Shown here in pieces: positions 1 to 10,961 of a stretch of 64,000 nucleotides of DNA. The position numbers were made by a program, and so were the translations under genes. The notes under the pieces were generated by a model. The model searched no databases. It was not told the origin of the DNA and saw nothing but the letters and a program-made list of their open reading frames with translations. Positions within the stretch are counted from its first letter, which is position 1. Every line of letters begins with the position of its first letter. Origin of the DNA: Globicephala melas (Eukaryota > Chordata > Mammalia > Artiodactyla > Delphinidae); the NCBI RefSeq assembly GCF_963455315.2, contig NW_027207353.1, forward strand, positions 496,001 to 560,000, given 5' to 3'.

Positions 1-1312
1 GCCTTACTTCCAGGCACGGGTTCACGCTGGGTGTGCCGGGAGCCACACAGCGTGCTAAGAGGCTGACTCTCTCCTCCAGCGGAGTGACTTCAGGTACGAG
101 GGCGGGCCTCGCAGTGTTCCAAGCACAGCGTTCTCTCATGGCAGCTCACACAAGGGCCATGACAGAGTCTTCCTGGGCACTTGGCACTCACCAGCCATGC
201 TGTCCTGAGGGCGTTCGAGGGCTCCGGAGATGTAGCGCTCCTCAAGGAACGCGCAGGGTGTGGTTGCCCAGCACCCGGCACGCTCAGGGGTCCTCCGAGG
301 GAATCAACCAGTGGACCTCGACGTTGCTCAGCCGGCCCACAGGTGTCTGTCTGGAGGCACTCAGTGACCTTGGAGGGAAAATGATGCACACCCGTGGGGC
401 CTAGGAGTCCCCGGACGTGTACTTCCTTTAAAGCAAAGCGACTAAGAACTCCTGGAAAGAGCTGCATGCCTCCCTTTCTGCACGGCTACTCAGAGCCTAA
501 CCTGGAGGCGAGTTCTCACGTTGAGGTTCCCTTTAGCTCTAGAGCCTGTCATGCGGACCGCCACCGCGGCCACGGAAGCCCCTGGTTGAGAGAGAGCAAA
601 CTCACAATTTTCCCCGAAGCATTCTTCCAGGGCTCACTGGCCTGTCGGGAGCCGGGAATGTCAGGGAGCTTCAGGGCAGGCATGAATGCCGCCCTCCAAA
701 TGGGAAAGCAGGGCTAGTTCCAGCAGGCCCCCGTTTTCATGGGCACACTCAGCGTACATCCCCGTGGTTTCTAAGGCGTCCCAAGAGACACCGGTTGCCC
801 TGTGTTTCCTTCCCTGAGTCAACTTATCGAAGTAGGGAGTCCCGCATCCAGCGAACGGTCTCAACCAAGGAACGCCGTAGCTGCTCCTCTGGGCCTGGGG
901 CTGCCGGCGGTGCCAAAGAAGGAACAGGACTTGCATGGCAGTAAGAACCCAAGCCGCCGTCCTCTAGGAGGCACGGTGCCTTCAGTCAGGAGGTCCTGGA
1001 TGGAATGCGAAGACGAGGGTTACTCTGAGCGCAGCTCCGATTGGGGCAACGCGTAAGACCTCCGCGCCATGTGGCATGTGCCAGAACGGTGTTCGTGAAC
1101 GTGTGCGAGTGCTGAGGAAACCAAGCTGCTCCAAAAGAGAGGGCAGTGCGTTTCCCTACGCTCGGCGTGCGCAGAGGGGCTCTAAAGGGCTACGGGCCCG
1201 GATGTTGCTTAGCAGACCCAGGTGCGCCTGGGGTTACTGAGTGTTCCTGCCGGGAACAGGGTGCCCCGGCTAGCCTCCCAGGTGTCCAGAAAGCTGTGCT
1301 GCCGTTCAAGGT
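1..1312 (+). repeat. Satellite monomer M1, left-truncated by the window edge
   Basis: The window opens at about unit offset 67. State: 378G 434A 512A, junction A, with 561A. This G-A-A mix at 378/434/512 is a hybrid shared only with M47. Private C-to-G at 1239 in an otherwise constant GGTTACTCAG. Confidence 0.95.
840..856 (-). promoter_or_regulatory. CENP-B box, one per monomer (first of 46)
   Basis: Read on the minus strand the site is GTTCGCTGGATGCGGGA. It matches all nine essential bases of the CENP-B box (nTTCGnnnnAnnCGGGn) and 14 of 17 positions of the human alpha-satellite form. CENP-B is the mammalian centromere protein that binds this box and supports centromeric chromatin. The site lies at offsets 907-923 of each unit and looks unchanged in every copy. 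First bases of the others: 2219, 3597, 4976, 6355, 7733, 9111, 10489, 11868, 13247, 14625, 16003, 17381, 18760, 20139, 21517, 22895, 24273, 25651, 27030, 28409, 29787, 31165, 32543, 33921, 35300, 36679, 38058, 39437, 40815, 42193, 43572, 44950, 46329, 47707, 49085, 50463, 51842, 53220, 54599, 55977, 57355, 58734, 60112, 61490 and 62868. The match is seen directly; CENP-B binding is inferred. Confidence 0.7.
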
Positions 1313-2690
1313 ATGCAGGGCAGAGGCCACCGCCTCCTGGAAGCTGCAGCACGCCTCCGCTTCTGCACGGCAAATCAGGGCCTTACTTCCAGGCACGGGT
1401 TCACGCTGGGTGTGCCGGGAGCCACACAGCGTGCTAAGAGGCTGACTCTCTCCTCCAGCGGAGTGACTTCAGGTACGAGGGCGGGCCTCGCAGTGTTCCA
1501 AGCACAGCGTTCTCTCATGGCAGCTCACACAAGGGCCATGACAGAGTCTTCCTGGGCACTTGGCACTCACCAGCCATGCTGTCCTGAGGGCGTTCGAGGG
1601 CTCCGGAGATGTAGCGCTCCTCAAGGAACGCGCAGGGTGTGGTTGCCCAGCACCCGGCACGCTCAGGGGTCCTCCGAGGGAATCAACCAGTGGACCTCGA
1701 CGTTGCTCAGCCGGCCCACAGGTGTCTGTCTGGAGGCACTCAGTGGCCTTGGAGGGAAAATGATGCACACCCGTGGGGCCTAGGAGTCCCCGGACGTGTA
1801 CTTCCTTTAAAGCAAAGCGACTACGAACTCCTGGAAAGAGCTGCATGCCTCCCTTTCTGCACGGCTACTCAGGGCCTAACCTGGAGGCGAGTTCTCACGT
1901 TGAGGTTCCCTTTAGCTCTAGAGCCTGTCATGCGGACCGCCACCGCGGCCACGGAAGCCCCTGGTTGAGAGAGAGCAAACTCACAATTTTCCCCGAAGCA
2001 TTCTTCCAGGGCTCACTGGCCTGTCGGGAGCCGGGAATGTCAGGGAGCTTCAGGGCAGGCATGAATGCCGCCCTCCAAATGGGAAAGCAGGGCTAGTTCC
2101 AGCAGGCCCCCGTTTTCATGGGCGCACTCAGCGTACATCCCCGTGGTTTCTAAGGCGTCCCAAGAGACACCGGTTGCCCTGTGTTTCCTTCCCTGAGTCA
2201 ACTTAACGAAGTAGGGAGTCCCGCATCCAGCGAACGGTCTCAACCAAGGAACGCCGTAGCTGCTCCTCTGGGCCTGGGGCTGCCGGCGGTGCCAAAGAAG
2301 GAACAGGACTTGCATGGCAGTAAGAACCCAAGCCGCCGTCCTCTAGGAGGCACGGTGCCTTCAGTCAGGAGGTCCTGGATGGAATGCGAAGACGAGGGTT
2401 ACTCTGAGCGCAGCTCCGATTGGGGCAACGCGTAAGACCTCCGCGCCATGTGGCATGTGCCAGAACGGTGTTCGTGAACGTGTGCGAGTGCTGAGGAAAC
2501 CAAGCTGCTCCAAAAGAGAGGGCAGTGCGTTTCCCTACGCTCGGCGTGCGCAGAGGGGCTCTAAAGGGCTACGGGCCCGGATGTTGCTTAGCAGACCCAG
2601 GTGCGCCTGGGGTTACTCAGTGTTCCTGCCGGGAACAGGGTGCCCCGGCTAGCCTCCCAGGTGTGCTAAAGCTGTGCTGCCGTTCAAGGT
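1313..2690 (+). repeat. Satellite monomer M2
   Basis: State: 7G 378G 434G 512C, junction B, with 812G. It is the only 812G copy without 561A. Private T-to-A at 2206, next to an intact CG. Confidence 0.95.
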
Positions 2691-2711
2691 ATGCAGGGCA
2701 GAGGCCACCGC

Positions 2712-2790
2712 CTCCTGGAAGCTGCAGCACGCCTCCGCTTCTGCACGGCAAATCAGGGCCTTACTTCCAGGCACGGGTTCACGCTGGGTG
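2712..2790 (+). repeat. Internal subrepeat, left copy (shown in M3)
   Basis: This stretch is collinear with 3206-3284 of the same monomer at a constant 494-bp offset. Shared blocks include CTCCTGG, GCCTCC, TTCTGCACGGC, CAGGGCCT and TCACG. A three-base insertion near the start of the right copy is offset by three bases missing shortly after. The pair recurs in every monomer at offsets 22-100 and 516-594. It shows that the 1.38-kb unit grew from a smaller ancestral repeat. Divergence between the two copies is far larger than between monomers, so this duplication is much older than the array. Confidence 0.8.
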
Positions 2791-3205
2791 TGCCGGGAGC
2801 CACACAGCGTGCTAAGAGGCTGACTCTCTCCTCCAGCGGAGTGACTTCAGGTACGAGGGCGGGCCTCGCAGTGTTCCAAGCACAGCGTTCTCTCATGGCA
2901 GCTCACACAAGGGCCATGACAGAGTCTTCCTGGGCACTTGGCACTCACCAGCCATGCTGTCCTGAGGGCGTTCGAGGGCTCCGGAGATGTAGCGCTCCTC
3001 AAGGAACGCGCAGGGTGTGGTTGCCCAGCACCCGGCACGCTCAGGGGTCCTCCGAGGGAATCAACCAGTGGACCTCGACGTTGCTCAGCCGGCCCACAGG
3101 TGTCTGTCTGGAGGCACTCAGTGGCCTTGGAGGGAAAATGATGCACACCCGTGGGGCCTAGGAGTCCCCGGACGTGTACTTCCTTTAAAGCAAAGCGACT
3201 ACGAA

Positions 3206-3284
3206 CTCCTGGAAAGAGCTGCATGCCTCCCTTTCTGCACGGCTACTCAGGGCCTAACCTGGAGGCGAGTTCTCACGTTGAGGT
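3206..3284 (+). repeat. Internal subrepeat, right copy (shown in M3)
   Basis: Partner of 2712-2790, 494 bp downstream. The relation also shows in translation: one frame over the left copy reads FCTANQGL and a frame over the right copy reads FCTATQGL. A possible third relative lies near 3729 (CACGG followed by TCAGTCAGG, about 985 bp from the left copy), but it is too weak to call. Confidence 0.8.
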
Positions 3285-3973
3285 TCCCTTTAGCTCTAGA
3301 GCCTGTCATGCGGACCGCCACCGCGGCCACGGAAGCCCCTGGTTGAGAGAGAGCAAACTCACAATTTTCCCCGAAGCATTCTTCCAGGGCTCACTGGCCT
3401 GTCGGGAGCCGGGAATGTCAGGGAGCTTCAGGGCAGGCATGAATGCCGCCCTCCAAATGGGAAAGCAGGGCTAGTTCCAGCAGGCCCCCGTTTTCATGGG
3501 CACACTCAGCGTACATCCCCGTGGTTTCTAAGGCGTCCCAAGAGACACCGGTTGCCCTGTGTTTCCTTCCCTGAGTCAACTTATCGAAGTAGGGAGTCCC
3601 GCATCCAGCGAACGGTCTCAACCAAGGAACGCCGTAGCTGCTCCTCTGGGCCTGGGGCTGCCGGCGGTGCCAAAGAAGGAACAGGACTTGCATGGCAGTA
3701 AGAACCCAAGCCGCCGTCCTCTAGGAGGCACGGTGCCTTCAGTCAGGAGGTCCTGGATGGAATGCGAAGACGAGGGTTACTCTGAGCGCAGCTCCGATTG
3801 GGGCAACGCGTAAGACCTCCGCGCCATGTGGCATGTGCCAGAACGGTGTTCGTGAACGTGTGCGAGTGCTGAGGAAACCAAGCTGCTCCAAAAGAGAGGG
3901 CAGTGCGTTTCCCTACGCTCGGCGTGCGCAGAGGGGCTCTAAAGGGCTACGGGCCCGGATGTTGCTTAGCAGA

Positions 3974-4015
3974 CCCAGGTGCGCCTGGGGTTACTCAGTG
4001 TTCCTGCCGGGAACA
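3974..4015. other. Paired dyad symmetries (shown in M3)
   Basis: Two perfect six-base inverted repeats lie 9 bp apart. CCCAGG and CCTGGG flank a four-base loop at 3974-3989; TGTTCC and GGAACA flank a five-base loop at 3999-4015. They sit at offsets 1284-1325 in each unit. An eight-base palindrome, CGGGCCCG, lies just upstream near 3952-3959, and a ten-base palindrome, GCTCTAGAGC, lies at 3293-3302. They could extrude as small hairpins. No function is shown. Confidence 0.5.
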
Positions 4016-4069
4016 GGGTGCCCCGGCTAGCCTCCCAGGTGTCCAGAAAGCTGTGCTGCCGTTCAAGGT

Positions 4070-5448
4070 ATGCAGGGCAGAGGCCACCGCCTCCTGGAAG
4101 CTGCAGCACGCCTCCGCTTCTGCACGGCAAATCAGGGCCTTACTTCCAGGCACGGGTTCACGCTGGGTGTGCCGGGAGCCACACAGCGTGCTAAGAGGCT
4201 GACTCTCTCCTCCAGCGGAGTGACTTCAGGTACGAGGGCGGGCCTCGCAGTGTTCCAAGCACAGCGTTCTCTCATGGCAGCTCACACAAGGGCCATGACA
4301 GAGTCTTCCTGGGCACTTGGCACTCACCAGCCATGCTGTCCTGAGGGCGTTCGAGGGCTCCGGAGATGTAGCGCTCCTCAAGGAACGCGCAGGGTGTGGT
4401 TGCCCAGCACCCGGCACGCTCAGGGGTCCTCCGAGGGAATCAACCAGTGGACCTCGACGTTGCTCAGCCGGCCCACAGGTGTCTGTCTGGAGGCACTCAG
4501 TGGCCTTGGAGGGAAAATGATGCACACCCGTGGGGCCTAGGAGTCCCCGGACGTGTACTTCCTTTAAAGCAAAGCGACTAAGAACTCCTGGAAAGAGCTG
4601 CATGCCTCCCTTTCTGCACGGCTACTCAGGGCCTAACCTGGAGGCGAGTTCTCACGTTGAGGTTCCCTTTAGCTCTAGAGCCTGTCATGCGGACCGCCAC
4701 CGCGGCCACGGAAGCCCCTGGTTGAGAGAGAGCAAACTCACAATTTTCCCCGAAGCATTCTTCCAGGGCTCACTGGCCTGTCGGGAGCCGGGAATGTCAG
4801 GGAGCTTCAGGGCAGGCATGAATGCCGCCCTCCAAATGGGAAAGCAGGGCTAGTTCCAGCAGGCCCCCGTTTTCATGGGCACACTCAGCGTACATCCCCG
4901 TGGTTTCTAAGGCGTCCCAAGAGACACCGGTTGCCCTGTGTTTCCTTCCCTGAGTCAACTTATCGAAGTAGGGAGTCCCGCATCCAGCGAACGGTCTCAA
5001 CCAAGGAACGCCGTAGCTGCTCCTCTGGGCCTGGGGCTGCCGGCGGTGCCAAAGAAGGAACAGGACTTGCATGGCAGTAAGAACCCAAGCCGCCGTCCTC
5101 TAGGAGGCACGGTGCCTTCAGTCAGGAGGTCCTGGATGGAATGCGAAGACGAGGGTTACTCTGAGCGCAGCTCCGATTGGGGCAACGCGTAAGACCTCCG
5201 CGCCATGTGGCATGTGCCAGAACGGTGTTCGTGAACGTGTGCGAGTGCTGAGGAAACCAAGCTGCTCCAAAAGAGAGGGCAGTGCGTTTCCCTACGCTCG
5301 GCGTGCGCAGAGGGGCTCTAAAGGGCTACGGGCCCGGATGTTGCTTAGCAGACCCAGGTGCGCCTGGGGTTACTCAGTGTTCCTGCCGGGAACAGGGTGC
5401 CCCGGCTAGCCTCCCAGGTGTCCAGAAAGCTGTGCTGCCGTTCAAGGT
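4070..5448 (+). repeat. Satellite monomer M4
   Basis: State: 7G 378G 434G 512A, junction A. The G-G-A combination is a hybrid of the two main classes, seen again only in M29. Confidence 0.95.
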
Positions 5449-6826
5449 ATGCAGGGCAGAGGCCACCGCCTCCTGGAAGCTGCAGCACGCCTCCGCTTCT
5501 GCACGGCAAATCAGGGCCTTACTTCCAGGCACGGGTTCACGCTGGGTGTGCCGGGAGCCACACAGCGTGCTAAGAGGCTGACTCTCTCCTCCAGCGGAGT
5601 GACTTCAGGTACGAGGGCGGGCCTCGCAGTGTTCCAAGCACAGCGTTCTCTCATGGCAGCTCACACAAGGGCCATGACAGAGTCTTCCTGGGCACTTGGC
5701 ACTCACCAGCCATGCTGTCCTGAGGGCGTTCGAGGGCTCCGGAGATGTAGCGCTCCTCAAGGAACGCGCAGGGTGTGGTTGCCCAGCACCCGGCACGCTC
5801 AGGGGTCCTCCGAGGGAATCAACCAGTGGACCTCGACGTTGCTCAGCCGGCCCACAGGTGTCTGTCTGGAGGCACTCAGTGGCCTTGGAGGGAAAATGAT
5901 GCACACCCGTGGGGCCTAGGAGTCCCCGGACGTGTACTTCCTTTAAAGCAAAGCGACTACGAACTCCTGGAAAGAGCTGCATGCCTCCCTTTCTGCACGG
6001 CTACTCAGGGCCTAACCTGGAGGCGAGTTCTCACGTTGAGGTTCCCTTTAGCTCTAGAGCCTGTCATGCGGACCGCCACCGCGGCCACGGAAGCCCCTGG
6101 TTGAGAGAGAGCAAACTCACAATTTTCCCCGAAGCATTCTTCCAGGGCTCACTGGCCTGTCGGGAGCCGGGAATGTCAGGGAGCTTCAGGGCAGGCATGA
6201 ATGCCGCCCTCCAAATGGGAAAGCAGGGCTAGTTCCAGCAGGCCCCCGTTTTCATGGGCACACTCAGCGTACATCCCCGTGGTTTCTAAGGCGTCCCAAG
6301 AGACACCGGTTGCCCTGTGTTTCCTTCCCTGAGTCAACTTATCGAAGTAGGGAGTCCCGCATCCAGCGAACGGTCTCAACCAAGGAACGCCGTAGCTGCT
6401 CCTCTGGGCCTGGGGCTGCCGGCGGTGCCAAAGAAGGAACAGGACTTGCATGGCAGTAAGAACCCAAGCCGCCGTCCTCTAGGAGGCACGGTGCCTTCAG
6501 TCAGGAGGTCCTGGATGGAATGCGAAGACGAGGGTTACTCTGAGCGCAGCTCCGATTGGGGCAACGCGTAAGACCTCCGCGCCATGTGGCATGTGCCAGA
6601 ACGGTGTTCGTGAACGTGTGCGAGTGCTGAGGAAACCAAGCTGCTCCAAAAGAGAGGGCAGTGCGTTTCCCTACGCTCGGCGTGCGCAGAGGGGCTCTAA
6701 AGGGCTACGGGCCCGGATGTTGCTTAGCAGACCCAGGTGCGCCTGGGGTTACTCAGTGTTCCTGCCGGGAACAGGGTGCCCCGGCTAGCCTCCCAGGTGT
6801 GCTAAAGCTGTGCTGCCGTTCAAGGT
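5449..6826 (+). repeat. Satellite monomer M5
   Basis: State: 7G 378G 434G 512C, junction B. Same marker state as M34, M38, M40 and M43. Confidence 0.95.
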
Positions 6827-8204
6827 ATGCAGAGCAGAGGCCACCGCCTCCTGGAAGCTGCAGCACGCCTCCGCTTCTGCACGGCAAATCAGGGCCTTAC
6901 TTCCAGGCACGGGTTCACGCTGGGTGTGCCGGGAGCCACACAGCGTGCTAAGAGGCTGACTCTCTCCTCCAGCGGAGTGACTTCAGGTACGAGGGCGGGC
7001 CTCGCAGTGTTCCAAGCACAGCGTTCTCTCATGGCAGCTCACACAAGGGCCATGACAGAGTCTTCCTGGGCACTTGGCACTCACCAGCCATGCTGTCCTG
7101 AGGGCGTTCGAGGGCTCCGGAGATGTAGCGCTCCTCAAGGAACGCGCAGGGTGTGGTTGCCCAGCACCCGGCACGCTCAGGGGTCCTCCGAGGGAATCAA
7201 CCAATGGACCTCGACGTTGCTCAGCCGGCCCACAGGTGTCTGTCTGGAGGCACTCAGTGACCTTGGAGGGAAAATGATGCACACCCGTGGGGCCTAGGAG
7301 TCCCCGGACGTGTACTTCCTTTAAAGCAAAGCGACTACGAACTCCTGGAAAGAGCTGCATGCCTCCCTTTCTGCACGGCTACTCAGGGCCTAACCTGGAG
7401 GCGAGTTCTCACGTTGAGGTTCCCTTTAGCTCTAGAGCCTGTCATGCGGACCGCCACCGCGGCCACGGAAGCCCCTGGTTGAGAGAGAGCAAACTCACAA
7501 TTTTCCCCGAAGCATTCTTCCAGGGCTCACTGGCCTGTCGGGAGCCGGGAATGTCAGGGAGCTTCAGGGCAGGCATGAATGCCGCCCTCCAAATGGGAAA
7601 GCAGGGCTAGTTCCAGCAGGCCCCCGTTTTCATGGGCACACTCAGCGTACATCCCCGTGGTTTCTAAGGCGTCCCAAGAGACACCGGTTGCCCTGTGTTT
7701 CCTTCCCTGAGTCAACTTATCGAAGTAGGGAGTCCCGCATCCAGCGAACGGTCTCAACCAAGGAACGCCGTAGCTGCTCCTCTGGGCCTGGGGCTGCCGG
7801 CGGTGCCAAAGAAGGAACAGGACTTGCATGGCAGTAAGAACCCAAGCCGCCGTCCTCTAGGAGGCACGGTGCCTTCAGTCAGGAGGTCCTGGATGGAATG
7901 CGAAGACGAGGGTTACTCTGAGCGCAGCTCCGATTGGGGCAACGCGTAAGACCTCCGCGCCATGTGGCATGTGCCAGAACGGTGTTCGTGAACGTGTGCG
8001 AGTGCTGAGGAAACCAAGCTGCTCCAAAAGAGAGGGCAGTGCGTTTCCCTACGCTCGGCGTGCGCAGAGGGGCTCTAAAGGGCTACGGGCCCGGATGTTG
8101 CTTAGCAGACCCAGGTGCGCCTGGGGTTACTCAGTGTTCCTGCCGGGAACAGGGTGCCCCGGCTAGCCTCCCAGGTGTGCTAAAGCTGTGCTGCCGTTCA
8201 AGGT
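6827..8204 (+). repeat. Satellite monomer M6
   Basis: State: 7A 378A 434A 512C, junction B. Hybrid A-A-C combination, shared with M30 (which adds 741A). Confidence 0.95.
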
Positions 8205-9582
8205 ATGCAGAGCAGAGGCCACCGCCTCCTGGAAGCTGCAGCACGCCTCCGCTTCTGCACGGCAAATCAGGGCCTTACTTCCAGGCACGGGTTCACGCTG
8301 GGTGTGCCGGGAGCCACACAGCGTGCTAAGAGGCTGACTCTCTCCTCCAGCGGAGTGACTTCAGGTACGAGGGCGGGCCTCGCAGTGTTCCAAGCACAGC
8401 GTTCTCTCATGGCAGCTCACACAAGGGCCATGACAGAGTCTTCCTGGGCACTTGGCACTCACCAGCCATGCTGTCCTGAGGGCGTTCGAGGGCTCCGGAG
8501 ATGTAGCGCTCCTCAAGGAACGCGCAGGGTGTGGTTGCCCAGCACCCGGCACGCTCAGGGGTCCTCCGAGGGAATCAACCAGTGGACCTCGACGTTGCTC
8601 AGCCGGCCCACAGGTGTCTGTCTGGAGGCACTCAGTGGCCTTGGAGGGAAAATGATGCACACCCGTGGGGCCTAGGAGTCCCCGGACGTGTACTTCCTTT
8701 AAAGCAAAGCGACTACGAACTCCTGGAAAGAGCTGCATGCCTCCCTTTCTGCACGGCTACTCAGGGCCTAACCTGGAGGCGAGTTCTCACGTTGAGGTTC
8801 CCTTTAGCTCTAGAGCCTGTCATGCGGACCGCCACCGCGGCCAAGGAAGCCCCTGGTTGAGAGAGAGCAAACTCACAATTTTCCCCGAAGCATTCTTCCA
8901 GGGCTCACTGGCCTGTCGGGAGCCGGGAATGTCAGGGAGCTTCAGGGCAGGCATGAATGCCGCCCTCCAAATGGGAAAGCAGGGCTAGTTCCAGCAGGCC
9001 CCCGTTTTCATGGGCACACTCAGCGTACATCCCCGTGGTTTCTAAGGCGTCCCAAGAGACACCGGTTGCCCTGTGTTTCCTTCCCTGAGTCAACTTATCG
9101 AAGTAGGGAGTCCCGCATCCAGCGAACGGTCTCAACCAAGGAACGCCGTAGCTGCTCCTCTGGGCCTGGGGCTGCCGGCGGTGCCAAAGAAGGAACAGGA
9201 CTTGCATGGCAGTAAGAACCCAAGCCGCCGTCCTCTAGGAGGCACGGTGCCTTCAGTCAGGAGGTCCTGGATGGAATGCGAAGACGAGGGTTACTCTGAG
9301 CGCAGCTCCGATTGGGGCAACGCGTAAGACCTCCGCGCCATGTGGCATGTGCCAGAACGGTGTTCGTGAACGTGTGCGAGTGCTGAGGAAACCAAGCTAC
9401 TCCAAAAGAGAGGGCAGTGCGTTTCCCTACGCTCGGCGTGCGCAGAGGGGCTCTAAAGGGCTACGGGCCCGGATGTTGCTTAGCAGACCCAGGTGCGCCT
9501 GGGGTTACTCAGTGTTCCTGCCGGGAACAGGGTGCCCCGGCTAGCCTCCCAGGTGTGCTAAAGCTGTGCTGCCGTTCAAGGT
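8205..9582 (+). repeat. Satellite monomer M7
   Basis: State: 7A 378G 434G 512C, junction B, with 640A. Only M24 shares 640A. Private G-to-A at 9399. Confidence 0.95.
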
Positions 9583-10961
9583 ATGCAGAGCAGAGGCCAC
9601 CGCCTCCTGGAAGCTGCAGCACGCCTCCGCTTCTGCACGGCAAATCAGGGCCTTACTTCCAGGCACGGGTTCACGCTGGGTGTGCCGGGAGCCACACAGC
9701 GTGCTAAGAGGCTGACTCTCTCCTCCAGCGGAGTGCCTTCAGGTACGAGGGCGGGCCTCGCAGTGTTCCAAGCACAGCGTTCTCTCATGGCAGCTCACAC
9801 AAGGGCCATGACAGAGTCTTCCTGGGCACTTGGCACTCACCAGCCATGCTGTCCTGAGGGCGTTCGAGGGCTCCGGAGATGTAGCGCTCCTCAAGGAACG
9901 CGCAGGGTGTGGTTGCCCAGCACCCGGCACGCTCAGGGGTCCTCCGAGGGAATCAACCAATGGACCTCGACGTTGCTCAGCCGGCCCACAGGTGTCTGTC
10001 TGGAGGCACTCAGTGACCTTGGAGGGAAAATGATGCACACCCGTGGGGCCTAGGAGTCCCCGGACGTGTACTTCCTTTAAAGCAAAGCGACTAAGAACTC
10101 CTGGAAAGAGCTGCATGCCTCCCTTTCTGCACGGCTACTCAGGGCCTAACCTGGAGGCGAGTTCTCACGTTGAGGTTCCCTTTAGCTCTAGAGCCTGTCA
10201 TGCGGACCGCCACCGCGGCCACGGAAGCCCCTGGTTGAGAGAGAGCAAACTCACAATTTTCCCCGAAGCATTCTTCCAGGGCTCACTGGCCTGTCGGGAG
10301 CCGGGAATGTCAGGGAGCTTCAGGGCAGGCATGAATGCCGCCCTCCAAATGGGAAAGCAGGGCTAGTTCCAGCAGGCCCCCGTTTTCATGGGCACACTCA
10401 GCGTACATCCCCGTGGTTTCTAAGGCGTCCCAAGAGACACCGGTTGCCCTGTGTTTCCTTCCCTGAGTCAACTTATCGAAGTAGGGAGTCCCGCATCCAG
10501 CGAACGGTCTCAACCAAGGAACGCCGTAGCTGCTCCTCTGGGCCTGGGGCTGCCGGCGGTGCCAAAGAAGGAACAGGACTTGCATGGCAGTAAGAACCCA
10601 AGCCGCCGTCCTCTAGGAGGCACGGTGCCTTCAGTCAGGAGGTCCTGGAAGGAATGCGAAGACGAGGGTTACTCTGAGCGCAGCTCCGATTGGGGCAACG
10701 CGTAAGACCTCCGCGCCATGTGGCATGTGCCAGAACGGTGTTCGTGAACGTGTGCGAGTGCTGAGGAAACCAAGCTGCTCCAAAAGAGAGGACAGTGCGT
10801 TTCCCTACGCTCGGCGTGCGCAGAGGGGCTCTAAAGGGCTACGGGCCCGGATGTTGCTTAGCAGACCCAGGTGCGCCTGGGGTTACTCAGTGTTCCTGCC
10901 GGGAACAGGGTGCCCCGGCTAGCCTCCCAGGTGTCCAGAAAGCTGTGCTGCCGTTCAAGGT
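9583..10961 (+). repeat. Satellite monomer M8
   Basis: State: 7A 378A 434A 512A, junction A, with 154C 1068A 1210A. Identical at all markers to M25. Confidence 0.95.

Larger units (their letters stand above)
2691..4069 (+). repeat. Satellite monomer M3, used as reference copy
   Basis: State: 7G 378G 434G 512C, junction A, defaults elsewhere, no private change noticed. About 81 CpG dinucleotides counted by hand. Confidence 0.95.

Noticed and set aside
2822..2856. Splice-like signals: pyrimidine tract then CAG, and AG before GTACGA; also AAG before GTATGC at the unit start
   Set aside because: Such signals are common by chance, and no exon with coding character lies between them.
2969..2979. 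Pol III B-box-like sequence CGTTCGAGGGC
   Set aside because: It matches 9 of 11 positions but with no convincing A box upstream and no T-run terminator nearby; tRNA or SINE origin is not supported.
2970..2986. Second CENP-B-like site (plus strand, 7 of 9 core bases), with another at 3953-3969 on the minus strand
   Set aside because: About three 7/9 matches are expected by chance per monomer, so they carry no weight.
2691..3161. A 156-residue open frame starting MQGRGHRLLEAA, intact in every complete monomer, plus other frames of 61-125 residues on both strands
   Set aside because: Frames are open on both strands over the same bases, as expected in GC-rich, stop-poor DNA. Intactness across copies follows from overall near-identity. 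Differences such as 378G/A/C and 434G/A change residues freely, and there is no recognisable domain, signal peptide or repeat motif.
3649..3667. G-quadruplex candidate in the GGG/GGGG-rich stretch
   Set aside because: There are not four runs of three or more G with short loops on one strand.
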